Assembly (NCBI GenBank): GCA_046760785.1
Contig: JBHIET010000046.1
Location: forward strand, 1-26,544
DNA from: JBHIET01 sp046760785
Lineage (GTDB): Bacteria; Chloroflexota; Anaerolineae; B4-G1
Direction of reading: 5' to 3'
Length of the DNA: 26,544 nt
In this document: positions 15,012 through 22,546 of the stretch, in pieces
Layout of the letters: every line of letters starts with the position of its first letter
Numbering within the stretch: position 1 is the first letter of the stretch
Notes under the pieces: model-generated
What the model was told of the DNA's origin: nothing
The model's database searches: none
What the model saw: only the letters and a program-made list of their open reading frames with translations
Position numbers and translations under genes: made by a program

Positions 15012-15212
15012 ATGCCGAAGCGGACGTATCAACCCAAGAAACGCAAGCGTATGCGCACCCATGGTTTCCGGGCTCGCACGTCCACACCGGGCGGGAGGCG
15101 AGTGCTCAAGGCGCGGCGGCGAAAAGGCCGCCGACGTTTGACTGTGCGTAGGGAGTGGGCCAAGAAGTTGAACTGGAAGGAAAGCTCGCGTCGTCCACGA
15201 CGCCGAGCCTAG
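15012..15212 (+). CDS. rpmH: Large ribosomal subunit protein bL34
   Basis: The conserved core is complete: KRTYQPKKRKRMRTHGFRAR then TPGGRRVLKARRRKGRRRLTV. bL34 binds 23S rRNA in the large subunit. ATG 15012 follows GAGGAGG (15001-15007); the TTG at 15009 overlaps that site too closely to be used. The protein is 66 residues against a usual ~44-47, because about 21 extra residues (RREWAKKLNWKESSRRPRRRA) follow the normal LTV end. They are basic like the rest and may contact rRNA. rnpA follows 28 nt later, the standard arrangement. Confidence 0.96.
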   Translation: MPKRTYQPKKRKRMRTHGFRARTSTPGGRRVLKARRRKGRRRLTVRREWAKKLNWKESSRRPRRRA

Positions 15213-15240
15213 TGGATGAAACGGCTCTCTACTCTGGTGG

Positions 15241-15630
15241 ATGAAACGACGGATCCGACTGCGGCACACGAACGATGTGCGACGCGTATATGACGAAGGA
15301 CAATCGTGGGCACACCACCTGTTGGTGCTGGTTGCACGGCCCAACGGGCTCGACTTCAGCCGCGTGGGAGTTACAGCCAGTCGAAAGGTGGGGGGGGCGG
15401 TGGCGCGCAACCGGGCCAAGCGGCTCCTGCGCGAAGCGGCATATCACCTCTACCCCCGGTTTGGGGCTGGGTGGGACGTAGTGCTGGTCGCACGCGCTGG
15501 CATCCTCAAGGTGAAAGAGCCGCAGGTCGAAGAGGCACTAGGTTCGTTGCTGAGGCGGGCCGGATTGAGCACACAGGGGGTTTCAGGTTACAGTGTTCCA
15601 GGTTCTGGGTTGGATGAACTTGGGACTTGA
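15241..15630 (+). CDS. rnpA: RNase P protein component
   Basis: RnpA is the protein cofactor of the ribozyme that matures tRNA 5' ends. RLRHTNDVRRVYDEGQ is the family N-terminus. SRVGVTASRKVGGAVARNRAKRLLREA contains the RNR motif that binds P RNA. WDVVLVAR precedes the last helix. The real protein probably ends near LLRRAGL. The final ~20 residues (STQGVSGYSVPGSGLDELGT) are read from a GTTCCAGGTT-type repeat. A 12-bp direct repeat, GTGGATGAAACG, occurs at 15212-15223 and at 15237-15248. Only the second copy provides the ATG in the right frame, and the ribosome site before it is weak. Confidence 0.93.
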   Translation: MKRRIRLRHTNDVRRVYDEGQSWAHHLLVLVARPNGLDFSRVGVTASRKVGGAVARNRAKRLLREAAYHLYPRFGAGWDVVLVARAGILKVKEPQVEEALGSLLRRAGLSTQGVSGYSVPGSGLDELGT

Positions 15631-15652
15631 AACCTGGAACTCGAGACTTGTG
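15580..15652. repeat. GTTCCAGGTT-type inverted repeat between rnpA and yidD
   Basis: GTTCCAGGTT (15595-15604) is exactly reversed by AACCTGGAAC (15631-15640), with related GGTTCTGGGTT and CTTGGGACTTG words around them. It forms the rnpA 3' tail and the gap before yidD. Confidence 0.65.
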
Positions 15653-15680
15653 AGATCCAACCGTAGGAGAGATAACGGAA

Positions 15681-15926
15681 ATGAGTTCTGTTCTTTTAGG
15701 TGTGATTCGCCTCTATCAGATGACCCTCTCGCGTGTGCTCCCTCCTACGTGCCGGTTTGTACCTTCCTGTTCCCAATACGCCTACGAAGCCATCGCCCGC
15801 TATGGAGTCTGGCAGGGTGGCTGGTTGGCTGCCAAACGGGTGGCCCGCTGCCATCCCTTCAATCCAGGAGGATACGACCCTGTTCCCATTCTGGAGCTCA
15901 ATCCGCACCCCAATTTAGAGGAGTAA
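15681..15926 (+). CDS. yidD: YidD, membrane protein insertion efficiency factor
   Basis: A small inner-membrane-associated protein that aids YidC-dependent insertion. The family signature is complete: GVIRLYQMTLSRVLPPTCRF, then PSCSQYAYEAIARYG, W.GGWLAAKRVARCHPF and GGYDPVP. The three family cysteines (CRF, CSQY, CHPF) are present. 81 residues is normal. The start follows GGAGA with a long spacing. A TTG-started lipoprotein gene begins 4 nt after the stop, inserted between yidD and yidC. Confidence 0.95.
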   Translation: MSSVLLGVIRLYQMTLSRVLPPTCRFVPSCSQYAYEAIARYGVWQGGWLAAKRVARCHPFNPGGYDPVPILELNPHPNLEE

Positions 15927-15930
15927 GTCA

Positions 15931-17058
15931 TTGAACCCATTTCGGACGCGGCGCTGGCTCATCGTGCTGGCGATGTTGACGGCGCTACTTTTAAGTGTAA
16001 GTGGCTGTACAGGTGGTGTACAAACCGAGAGTTGGACGGGGATGGCCGTCGTAGGAGAGAGGCTGTACGCAGCCGACCTGGACAAGGTCGTAGTGCTGAA
16101 CGCAGCAGATGGTGAACTTTTGTGGGCTTTCCCGGAGGATCCGAGGGAGGAGCGACGTGGGGCCTTCTACGCTGCCCCGGCGATGGACGAAGAGCGCGTG
16201 ATCGTGGCCTCGAAGATACCCGGTTCCGGCCTCTTCGCTCAGCCCAGGAACGTCGTTTGGGCGCTGGATCGCGATACTGGCAGCCTGTTATGGCAATTCA
16301 GTGGTGCTGCTGGTCAGTACGTCGAAGGTGGGGCCATAGGCGGTGGCCTTTTCGTCGTCGGCAACAGCGACGGCAATGTCTACGCGCTGGATGTGGAGAG
16401 CGGCGTTCTCAGATGGGCCTTTGAGACAGGGCATCGCGTGTGGGCCACGCCCCTCGTCGTCTCAGACACAGTGTACATCGGCTCGATGGATCGCCATCTC
16501 TACGCGCTGACTCTTTCTGACGGGAAGATACGCTGGGACTTTCCCGCCGAGGGGGCCTTTGCCAGTGCGCCAGCGCTGTGGGATGGCACGCTCTACATCG
16601 GCGCTTTCGATGACCGGCTCTACGCCGTAGACGCCCACACAGGGGCCGAGTTCTGGCGCTTCGCGGGCGAGAATTGGTTCTGGGGTAGTCCGGTGGTCTA
16701 CAGCGACACCGTCTACGCGGTTGACGTGAACGGAAACGTCTACGCCGTGGATGCTGAGGCTGGCGTGCAGATCTGGCATAAAGGACTCGATGTTCCGGTG
16801 CGGGCAGGACCGGTGCTGAGCGGAGACGGAAGCAAGTTGTTCGTTGGCACCCAGAATGGTATTCTGCACGCGCTGGATACCGTTGATGGCTCCGAGGTGT
16901 GGTCGAAGGAGAGTGAAGGGCAAATGCTTTCGACGCCGGTGGTGAGCGGGTCAGTGGTGTACGAAGCGCTGATCTACGGGCCGCATCGCTTGCGAGCGCT
17001 GCACGTAGATAATGGGCACGAGATGTGGGCCTATCCGCATTCAGTTGAAGAAGAATAG
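15931..17058 (+). CDS. PQQ-repeat beta-propeller lipoprotein (BamB-like fold)
   Basis: TTG 15931 lies 4 nt after the yidD stop, with GAGGAG just upstream overlapping the end of yidD. The signal peptide ends in a lipobox (LLLSVSGC), so the protein is anchored outside the cytoplasmic membrane. Eight repeats of the type YALDxxxGxxxWxF follow: VVVLNAADGELLWAF, WALDRDTGSLLWQF, YALDVESGVLRWAF, YALTLSDGKIRWDF, YAVDAHTGAEFWRF, YAVDAEAGVQIWHK, HALDTVDGSEVWSK and RALHVDNGHEMWAY. This fits an eight-bladed propeller. PQQ-enzyme active-site residues are not evident, so a scaffold role is more likely than an enzyme. Its place between yidD and yidC suggests a link to protein insertion or to folding of exported proteins. 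375 residues. Confidence 0.85.
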   Translation: MNPFRTRRWLIVLAMLTALLLSVSGCTGGVQTESWTGMAVVGERLYAADLDKVVVLNAADGELLWAFPEDPREERRGAFYAAPAMDEERVIVASKIPGSGLFAQPRNVVWALDRDTGSLLWQFSGAAGQYVEGGAIGGGLFVVGNSDGNVYALDVESGVLRWAFETGHRVWATPLVVSDTVYIGSMDRHLYALTLSDGKIRWDFPAEGAFASAPALWDGTLYIGAFDDRLYAVDAHTGAEFWRFAGENWFWGSPVVYSDTVYAVDVNGNVYAVDAEAGVQIWHKGLDVPVRAGPVLSGDGSKLFVGTQNGILHALDTVDGSEVWSKESEGQMLSTPVVSGSVVYEALIYGPHRLRALHVDNGHEMWAYPHSVEEE

Positions 17059-17076
17059 AGGAAGGAAGGACAGACT

Positions 17077-17850
17077 GTGTTTAATTTTATCGCTTATCCG
17101 TTGGCCAATTTGACCCTGCTCTTTTACACGTTCCTGGGGCACAATACTGTCATAGCTATTGCTGCGCTGACCCTCTTGATCAACCTGCTTGTCCTGCCAC
17201 TGACGCTGAGCCAGCAGCGGTCGGCGCGCAAGATGCAGGAATTTCAGCCGCAGCTCGAGAAGCTACAGAAGAAGTATGCTAAGGACAAAGAGCGACTGGC
17301 ACAAGAGCAGATGAAGCTGTACAAAGAGGCCGGCATCAGCCCCATGCAAGGATGCCTGCCGCTCCTGGTCCAGATGCCGATTTGGTTCGGGCTTATCGGC
17401 GCTATCAGGTATTGCATCCCCCCCACGCCCCTGGAGCTGTTTAATTTCTCTCACCACATTTATAAGTGGCTGCCTGGCGTCGTGGGACTTGTCCCACTGC
17501 AGAGCACGTTCCTGGGGATGGACCTGGGCCAACCTCCCAGCCCGGCCCAGTGGTGGTCGTATGCTTTGCCTGTCCTGGTCCTGGTCACGAGCTGGCTACA
17601 GCAGAAACTACTGACCCCACCTACCACCGCTGATAGTCAATCGCAGGCGACGATGATGAACCGGCAGATGCAGATCATGATGCCATTGATGTTTATGTTC
17701 TTTACGCTCACCTATGCGACGGGGCTTTCTATCTATTTCATCATCTCTAACCTGATTCGGATGGTTCAGTACTACTTCGTGCAGGGGGATCGAAAGGGTG
17801 AGAAGGCCGGGAGCAAGGTACGGACGCGGCTGAAGAAGCGCAAGTCGTAG
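17077..17850 (+). CDS. yidC: YidC/Oxa1-family membrane protein insertase
   Basis: Inserts proteins into the cytoplasmic membrane, alone or with Sec. GTG 17077 follows GGAAGGAAGGA. Five hydrophobic segments are visible: about residues 2-20, 24-45, 95-115, 160-178 and 208-235. The cytoplasmic hairpin is EFQPQLEKLQKKYAKDKERL. The conserved core GISPMQGCLPLLVQMPIWFGL follows it. The large periplasmic domain of diderm YidC is absent and no SPIIIJ-type lipobox is seen. The C-terminus is basic (KAGSKVRTRLKKRKS), as needed for ribosome contact. 257 residues, co-directional with yidD upstream and jag downstream. Confidence 0.95.
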   Translation: MFNFIAYPLANLTLLFYTFLGHNTVIAIAALTLLINLLVLPLTLSQQRSARKMQEFQPQLEKLQKKYAKDKERLAQEQMKLYKEAGISPMQGCLPLLVQMPIWFGLIGAIRYCIPPTPLELFNFSHHIYKWLPGVVGLVPLQSTFLGMDLGQPPSPAQWWSYALPVLVLVTSWLQQKLLTPPTTADSQSQATMMNRQMQIMMPLMFMFFTLTYATGLSIYFIISNLIRMVQYYFVQGDRKGEKAGSKVRTRLKKRKS

Positions 17851-17888
17851 ACGGCTTGTGGTGGGTACTTGTTAGAGGAGTGTGACAG

Positions 17889-18635
17889 ATGGCGGAAACG
17901 GAGCGGGCAATTGAAGCGACTGGAGCAGACGTTGAAGCCGCGATTGCAGCGGGCCTGGCGCGCCTGGAGGTTGATCGGGATGGCGTGGAGATCGAGGTGC
18001 TGGACGAGGGCAGCCGGGGCGTGTTAGGGCTGGGCGCGCGAGAAGCCCGCGTACGCCTGACGCCTAAGTTGGCGACTATGCCGCGTCCGGCTCCCGCGGT
18101 ACCGCTTGAGCCCGTTGCTCCGCCCGCCACAGAGCCATCCGTAGTGGAATCTGCGGTGCAGAGGAATGAAGCCACGATAGCTCAAGGGGTGTTGCTGGAA
18201 CTTCTGGCTCTTATGGGTATGGAGAAAGTTCGGGTTGATGTACGGCGAGCCGAACCCACCGCAGATGAGAAAGAACCACCGCTCGTGCTCAATGTGTATG
18301 GCCCGGACGTCAATGCACTGATAGGCTATCGTGGAAAGACACTGGCCGCGTTGCAGCACATCACCCGGCTGGTCGTTGGGCGGGAGTTGGCGGGCCGGGT
18401 GCACCTGGTGGTGGACGTGGGGGGATTCAAAGCGCGTCGGGAAAAATCGCTGCGTCGCCTGGCTAAACAGATGGCGGAGCAGGCAGTGCACACCGACCGC
18501 ACGGTGGTGCTGGAGCCTATGCCCCCTCACGAGCGCCGTATCATCCATCTGGCATTGCGCGATCACCCCCACGTGACCACCCAGAGCATCGGCGAGGGAG
18601 ACCGGCGCAAGGTCACCATCATCCCACGACACTAG
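17889..18635 (+). CDS. jag: Jag/KhpB RNA-binding protein (Jag-N, KH and R3H domains)
   Basis: RNA-binding protein that partners KhpA and affects cell elongation in Gram-positive models. The Jag-N domain is at residues ~1-58 (ATGADVEAAIAAGLARLEV, with LGLGAREARVRL). A Pro-rich linker follows at ~60-85. The KH domain has GPDVNALIGYRGKTLAALQHI. The C-terminal R3H domain has MPPHERRIIHLALRDHPHV then GEGDRRKVTI. ATG 17889 follows GAGGAG with ~8-nt spacing. It is the expected third gene after rnpA and yidC. Its 3' end is followed by a ~75-bp degenerate repeat. Confidence 0.95.
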   Translation: MAETERAIEATGADVEAAIAAGLARLEVDRDGVEIEVLDEGSRGVLGLGAREARVRLTPKLATMPRPAPAVPLEPVAPPATEPSVVESAVQRNEATIAQGVLLELLALMGMEKVRVDVRRAEPTADEKEPPLVLNVYGPDVNALIGYRGKTLAALQHITRLVVGRELAGRVHLVVDVGGFKARREKSLRRLAKQMAEQAVHTDRTVVLEPMPPHERRIIHLALRDHPHVTTQSIGEGDRRKVTIIPRH

Positions 18636-18710
18636 TCAGCCGCTAGCAGTTAGCAGCTGGCTTTTAGCCATTATTGACCGCTGATCGCTAACGGCTGGCT
18701 GTTGACTGCT
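18636..18710. repeat. Degenerate GCTAGC/GCTGACC-type repeat between jag and the kinase
   Basis: Low-complexity words (GCTAGCAGTTAGCAGCTGGC, GACCGCTGATCGCTAACGGC) fill the whole gap. ACGGCTGGCTGTTG is shared exactly with the copy before rpmH (from about 14951). The end of the repeat runs to the kinase start codon. Confidence 0.65.
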
Positions 18711-19538
18711 ATGGTTGAACTGGATTACCTGGTCATCGGCCACGTGACACGTGACCTGGTAGACGGGGCCTTCACGATCGGCGGGACAGTCTCCTACGCT
18801 GCCCGCACTGCCTGTGCGTTGGGCTGCCGCGTTGGCGTCGTCACCAGCGCCAACCCCGACCTCGATTTGAGCCATGTGCTGGACGGTGTCCTGGTCGCCC
18901 GCTTCCCTGCCTCGATGACGACTACGTTCAAGAACGTCTACACCGCCGATGGCCGGCATCAGAGCCTGCACGGTGTTGCGGAGATGCTGGTGCCAGAGAT
19001 GGTGCCACCGAACTGGCGGACTACAATCGTTCACCTGGGGCCGGTGGCCCGTGAGTGCGACCCCGCGCTGGTTAATGCGTTTGGAGATGGTTTTATGGGT
19101 GTGACTCCCCAGGGATGGATGCGGTGCTGGGATCAGGCCGGGCAGGTGAGTTGCTGCCGCTGGGAGGAGGCGGAACGGTTGCTTGCTCGTGCTGATGCCG
19201 TGGTGCTGGGCGAGGAGGACGTGGCGGGCGACGAGCTACTGATAGCTCGGTACGCTGCCCAGACGCGGGTGTTGGTCGTGACGCAAGGGGCGGCAGGCTG
19301 CACCGTGTACACGGCCGGCCAGCCCCGTCACTTCCCGGCTCCGGCCGTGCATGAGGTGGATCCTACCGGTGCAGGCGATGTCTTCGCGGCCGCCTTCTTC
19401 GTGTGGCTGCAACGCAGCGGCGACCCGTGGGTGGCTGCGCGTTTCGCCAACTGCGTTGCCGCCCGCTCGGTGACGCGGGTGGGGTTGGCCAGCACGCCCA
19501 GCCCGCTTGACGTCGCCCGCTGTGGGCAGCATCTATGA
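18711..19538 (+). CDS. PfkB-family (ribokinase-like) sugar kinase
   Basis: Phosphorylates a sugar, nucleoside or related small alcohol with ATP. DYLVIGHVTRDLV is the first strand. GGTVSYAARTACALGCRVG is the substrate-binding motif. DPTGAGDVFAAAFFV is the PfkB signature 2, with the anion hole and catalytic Asp. At ~275 residues it is on the short side. The substrate cannot be told. The TTG at 18702 lies within the repeat, and ATG 18711 directly precedes the conserved strand, so I chose the latter. It sits between jag and parA, a position where most genomes have no gene or a methyltransferase, and it ends 18 nt before parA. Confidence 0.88.
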   Translation: MVELDYLVIGHVTRDLVDGAFTIGGTVSYAARTACALGCRVGVVTSANPDLDLSHVLDGVLVARFPASMTTTFKNVYTADGRHQSLHGVAEMLVPEMVPPNWRTTIVHLGPVARECDPALVNAFGDGFMGVTPQGWMRCWDQAGQVSCCRWEEAERLLARADAVVLGEEDVAGDELLIARYAAQTRVLVVTQGAAGCTVYTAGQPRHFPAPAVHEVDPTGAGDVFAAAFFVWLQRSGDPWVAARFANCVAARSVTRVGLASTPSPLDVARCGQHL

Positions 19539-19556
19539 GCAGCAGGGTGGATCAGG

Positions 19557-20381
19557 ATGCCGATCATCTATGTGCTGGCGAACCAGAAGGGCGGGGTGGG
19601 CAAGACCACCACGGCGGTAAACGTGGGGGCTTGTCTGGCAGAGTGGGGTCAGCGCATCCTGGTCGTTGACATTGACCCGCAGGCCAACGCCACTTCCTCC
19701 CTGGGGATAGATAAGCGTGGCGTGCCGCTTTCTACCTACGACCTGCTGGTGCGCGAGCTCCCACTGGCCCAAGTTGTGCGGCCCACCGGCCGGGAACGGC
19801 TCGACCTAGCCCCGGCTTCGCCAGCCCTGGCTGGTGCGACGGTGGAGTTGGTCAACTTGCCGCAGCGGGAATACCGCCTGCGCCAGGCGCTGGCAGGGCT
19901 GAGCATGAGCGAGGATGAAGGACCAGGCAAGCAGTATGACTACGTGTTGATTGACTGCCCGCCCAGCCTGGGCATTTTGACGGTGAACGGATTGGCGGCT
20001 GCCGCCGACGGCGTGATCATCCCCGTGCAATGCGAGTACCTGGCGCTGGAGGGACTCTCGCAGTTGGGGCGTGCCATCGAGTTGGTGCGCCGAGCCCTCA
20101 ACCCAAGTTTGCGGCTGCGGGGGCTGGTGATGACGATGTACGATGCTCGCACAACGCTGTCGCGGCAGGTCGTCGAGGAGGTGCGCCGTCACTTCTCAGG
20201 GCGGGTCTTCAACACGATCATCCCGCGCAGCGTGCGTTTGAGCGAGGCCCCCAGTTACGGCGAGCCTATTATATCCTACGCGCCCCGTTCAGCGGGAGCA
20301 CTGGCCTACGCAGCGCTGGCACGGGAGCTATTGGTGGGCGATGGGCGATGGCAGCCGACCGCCGTAGCAGCCAGGCGATAG
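19557..20381 (+). CDS. parA: ParA/Soj chromosome-partitioning ATPase
   Basis: DNA-binding ATPase that moves ParB-parS complexes. It has the deviant Walker A KGGVGKTTTAVN with the signature first Lys, followed by DIDPQANATSSLG, DYVLIDCPPSLGILTVNGL and PVQCEYLALEGLSQL. The short N-terminus (no extra HTH) marks the chromosomal Soj type. 274 residues. The last ~10 residues (WQPTAVAARR) lie in repeat-like DNA. ParB starts 49 nt after the stop, with a repeat between them. Confidence 0.96.
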   Translation: MPIIYVLANQKGGVGKTTTAVNVGACLAEWGQRILVVDIDPQANATSSLGIDKRGVPLSTYDLLVRELPLAQVVRPTGRERLDLAPASPALAGATVELVNLPQREYRLRQALAGLSMSEDEGPGKQYDYVLIDCPPSLGILTVNGLAAAADGVIIPVQCEYLALEGLSQLGRAIELVRRALNPSLRLRGLVMTMYDARTTLSRQVVEEVRRHFSGRVFNTIIPRSVRLSEAPSYGEPIISYAPRSAGALAYAALARELLVGDGRWQPTAVAARR

Positions 20382-20412
20382 CGGCCAATCGCCAACTGCT
20401 AACCGCTAGGGC
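20370..20412. repeat. Degenerate repeat between parA and parB
   Basis: GGCGATAGCGGCCAATCGCC then AACTGCTAACCGCTAGG. CAATCGCCAA is the exact reverse complement of TTGGCGATTG in the copy before rpmH (about 14962-14971), and the GCTAACCGCTAG words match the jag-kinase copy. Confidence 0.55.
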
Positions 20413-20430
20413 TAATCATTGAGGTGGGAG

Positions 20431-21297
20431 ATGGCGCGACGTAAGAGCGGACTGGGCAAAGGGTTGGAGGCACTGATCCCCGTCGCCGAGGAGGAGGCGG
20501 CAGCGGCACAGGGTGTGATCGAGGTGGACCTCGCTTCTATCACACCCAACCCTCACCAGCCACGCGCGCCGATTCGCGATCAGGACTTGGTGGAACTGGC
20601 CGTCTCCATTGAGGAACACGGCGTCATCCAGCCGCTCATCGTCACCAGAGTGCTCGATGGGTATCAACTGATCGCCGGCGAGCGCCGCTGGCGTGCGGCA
20701 CGACTGGCCGGGCTCCCCACGGTCCCCGTCGTCGTGAAGGACGTGGTCCCCAGTGAGATGCTGGAGCTGGCGCTGGTGGAGAATCTTCAGCGGGCCGATC
20801 TGAATCCGCTGGAGGAGGCCATGGCCTACCGCCAGTTGGCCGAGGAGTTCGGCCTGACGCAGGAACAGGTGGCGCGGCGGGTGGGCAAGAGCAGGGTGGC
20901 GGTCTCCAACACGCTGCGGCTGCTGAAAGCAGCCCGCCCCGTGCAGGAAGCGCTGCTCGAAGGCAAGATCAGTGAGGGACACGCCCGCGCACTCCTGGCG
21001 CTGGAGCAGGCCGAGGCACAGCAAGCCGCGCTCAAGACAGTCCTGAAGAAGGGACTGAACGTGCGGCAGACGGAGGAGTTGGCGCGGCGCTTGCTCGGCC
21101 TGCGTCGTGAAAGCAGGGAGCGGCGGCCCGCGCGTGAGAAATCCCCCGAGACACGGGCGCTGGAAGCTCGTTTCCGCGAGTCGCTGGGCACGAAGGTGAA
21201 CCTGACACGCAGCGGCGAGGGAGGCCGCATTGTGATTTACTTCTACTCCGAGGAGGAGTTGGACGCGCTGTGTGAGCGAATCGTCGGGAGCGAGTAA
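20431..21297 (+). CDS. parB: ParB/Spo0J chromosome-partitioning protein
   Basis: CTP-dependent clamp that loads at parS and spreads. Box I ITPNPHQPRAPI, the CTP/arginine box GERRWRAARLAGL and the ENLQRADLNPLEEA motif are present. The helix-turn-helix LTQEQVARRVGKSRVAVSNTLRLL reads parS. The C-terminal dimerisation region is ~60 residues and ends with RIVIYFYSEEELDALCERIVG. ATG 20431 follows GAGGTGGGAG; the in-frame TTG at 20419 lies inside that site. 288 residues. The M24 peptidase begins 16 nt after the stop. Confidence 0.96.
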   Translation: MARRKSGLGKGLEALIPVAEEEAAAAQGVIEVDLASITPNPHQPRAPIRDQDLVELAVSIEEHGVIQPLIVTRVLDGYQLIAGERRWRAARLAGLPTVPVVVKDVVPSEMLELALVENLQRADLNPLEEAMAYRQLAEEFGLTQEQVARRVGKSRVAVSNTLRLLKAARPVQEALLEGKISEGHARALLALEQAEAQQAALKTVLKKGLNVRQTEELARRLLGLRRESRERRPAREKSPETRALEARFRESLGTKVNLTRSGEGGRIVIYFYSEEELDALCERIVGSE

Positions 21298-21313
21298 CAC
21301 AGGAGCAAGAATA

Positions 21314-22504
21314 ATGGCGCCATTTGAAATCGTTCGGGAGAAACTGGACCAGGCCGTGGAGGTGCTGGGAGAGAAGGAGATTGATCTGTGGCTCACCTTC
21401 GTACGTGAGACAGCGCAGGTGAAAGACCCTTGCCTTGACCTGCTGTTGGGCTTCGGCCTGACCTGGCAGTCGGCGTTGATGATCAGCCGCAGCGGCAAGC
21501 GCGTCGCCATCGTGGGTCGCTTCGATGTGGACAACGTCGAGCGCATGGGGGGGTACACGACCGTCGTCGGCTACGACCAGTCCATCCGCGAACCGCTGCT
21601 GGAGCACCTGACCCAACTGAACCCGGGCAAGGTAGCGCTCAACTTCTCGGATAGCGATCCGGCGGCCGATGGGCTTACACACGGGATGTTCCGCACGTTG
21701 GAGAAGATCGTTGGCGACACAGAATACGCCAGCCGGTTTGTCTCAGCCGAGGAGGTGATTGGAGCGCTGCGCGGGCGCAAATCTCCGACGGAGGTGTCGC
21801 GCATCAGGGCGGCTGTCCGAGCCACGGAAGCCATCTTCCGTCACGTGGGCCAGTTGATCCAACCGGGCTTGACGGAACGGGAAGTGGCTCGCTTGTTCCG
21901 CGCTGCCGCGTCGGACGAGGGTCTGGGACCGGCGTGGGAGGCGGACTACTGTCCGGCGGTCACGGCGGGTCCTGATTCGCCCGTCGGTCACGCTATGCCA
22001 GCCGACTTCACCGTCCAGCGTGGGCACCTGCTACAGGTGGATTTCGGCGTGCTGAAGGACGGCTTCGCTGCTGATCTGCAGCGCACGTGGTACCTGCTCG
22101 ACGAGGGGGAGACGGGGCCGCCGGAGGAGGTATTGGCCGGATGGGAGGCGGCGCGAGAGGCGCTGGAGGCCGGGCGGAAGGCCCTGCGTCCTGGCGCTCG
22201 GGGCTGGGAGGTGGACCGAGTGGCACGGGAGTCGTTGACCCAGGCCGGTTACCCGGAGTACATGCATGCCTTCGGCCACCACATCGGCCGCACTGCCCAC
22301 GACGGCGCGACGGTATTGGGACCGCACTGGGAGCGGTACGGGACCTCGGTGGAGGGCGCGATAGAAGTCGGCAACGTCTTTGCCATCGAGTTAGGGGTGC
22401 AGGTGCCGGAGCGCGGCTACATTGGCTGTGAGGAAGACGTGCTGGTCACCCCTCAGGGAGCAGAGCATCTGAGCGAGCCGCAGACGGAGTTGTGGTGCAT
22501 CTGA
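21314..22504 (+). CDS. M24-family metallopeptidase (Xaa-Pro peptidase-like)
   Basis: Cleaves peptides before proline, or a related substrate, with two metal ions. The creatinase-type N-terminal domain spans about residues 1-150 (FVRETAQVKDP, MISRSGKRVAIVG). The pita-bread domain has all five ligands: the Asp pair in LQVDFGVLKDGFAADLQRTWY, the His in HAFGHHIGRTAHDG, the Glu in FAIELGVQVP and the Glu in GCEEDVLVT. ATG 21314 follows AGGAGC (21301-21306) with 7-nt spacing. A longer frame from 21272 overlaps parB and has no good site. 396 residues, in line with parB. Confidence 0.9.
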   Translation: MAPFEIVREKLDQAVEVLGEKEIDLWLTFVRETAQVKDPCLDLLLGFGLTWQSALMISRSGKRVAIVGRFDVDNVERMGGYTTVVGYDQSIREPLLEHLTQLNPGKVALNFSDSDPAADGLTHGMFRTLEKIVGDTEYASRFVSAEEVIGALRGRKSPTEVSRIRAAVRATEAIFRHVGQLIQPGLTEREVARLFRAAASDEGLGPAWEADYCPAVTAGPDSPVGHAMPADFTVQRGHLLQVDFGVLKDGFAADLQRTWYLLDEGETGPPEEVLAGWEAAREALEAGRKALRPGARGWEVDRVARESLTQAGYPEYMHAFGHHIGRTAHDGATVLGPHWERYGTSVEGAIEVGNVFAIELGVQVPERGYIGCEEDVLVTPQGAEHLSEPQTELWCI

Positions 22505-22546
22505 AACGTGATGCGTGTTGCGTAATCTGCGGCTGGGAGGCAACTG

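Noticed and set aside
20416..21558. Minus-strand open frame opposite parB and the M24 gene
   Set aside because: It spans two real genes on the other strand and carries Leu/Gln/His-rich shadow composition.
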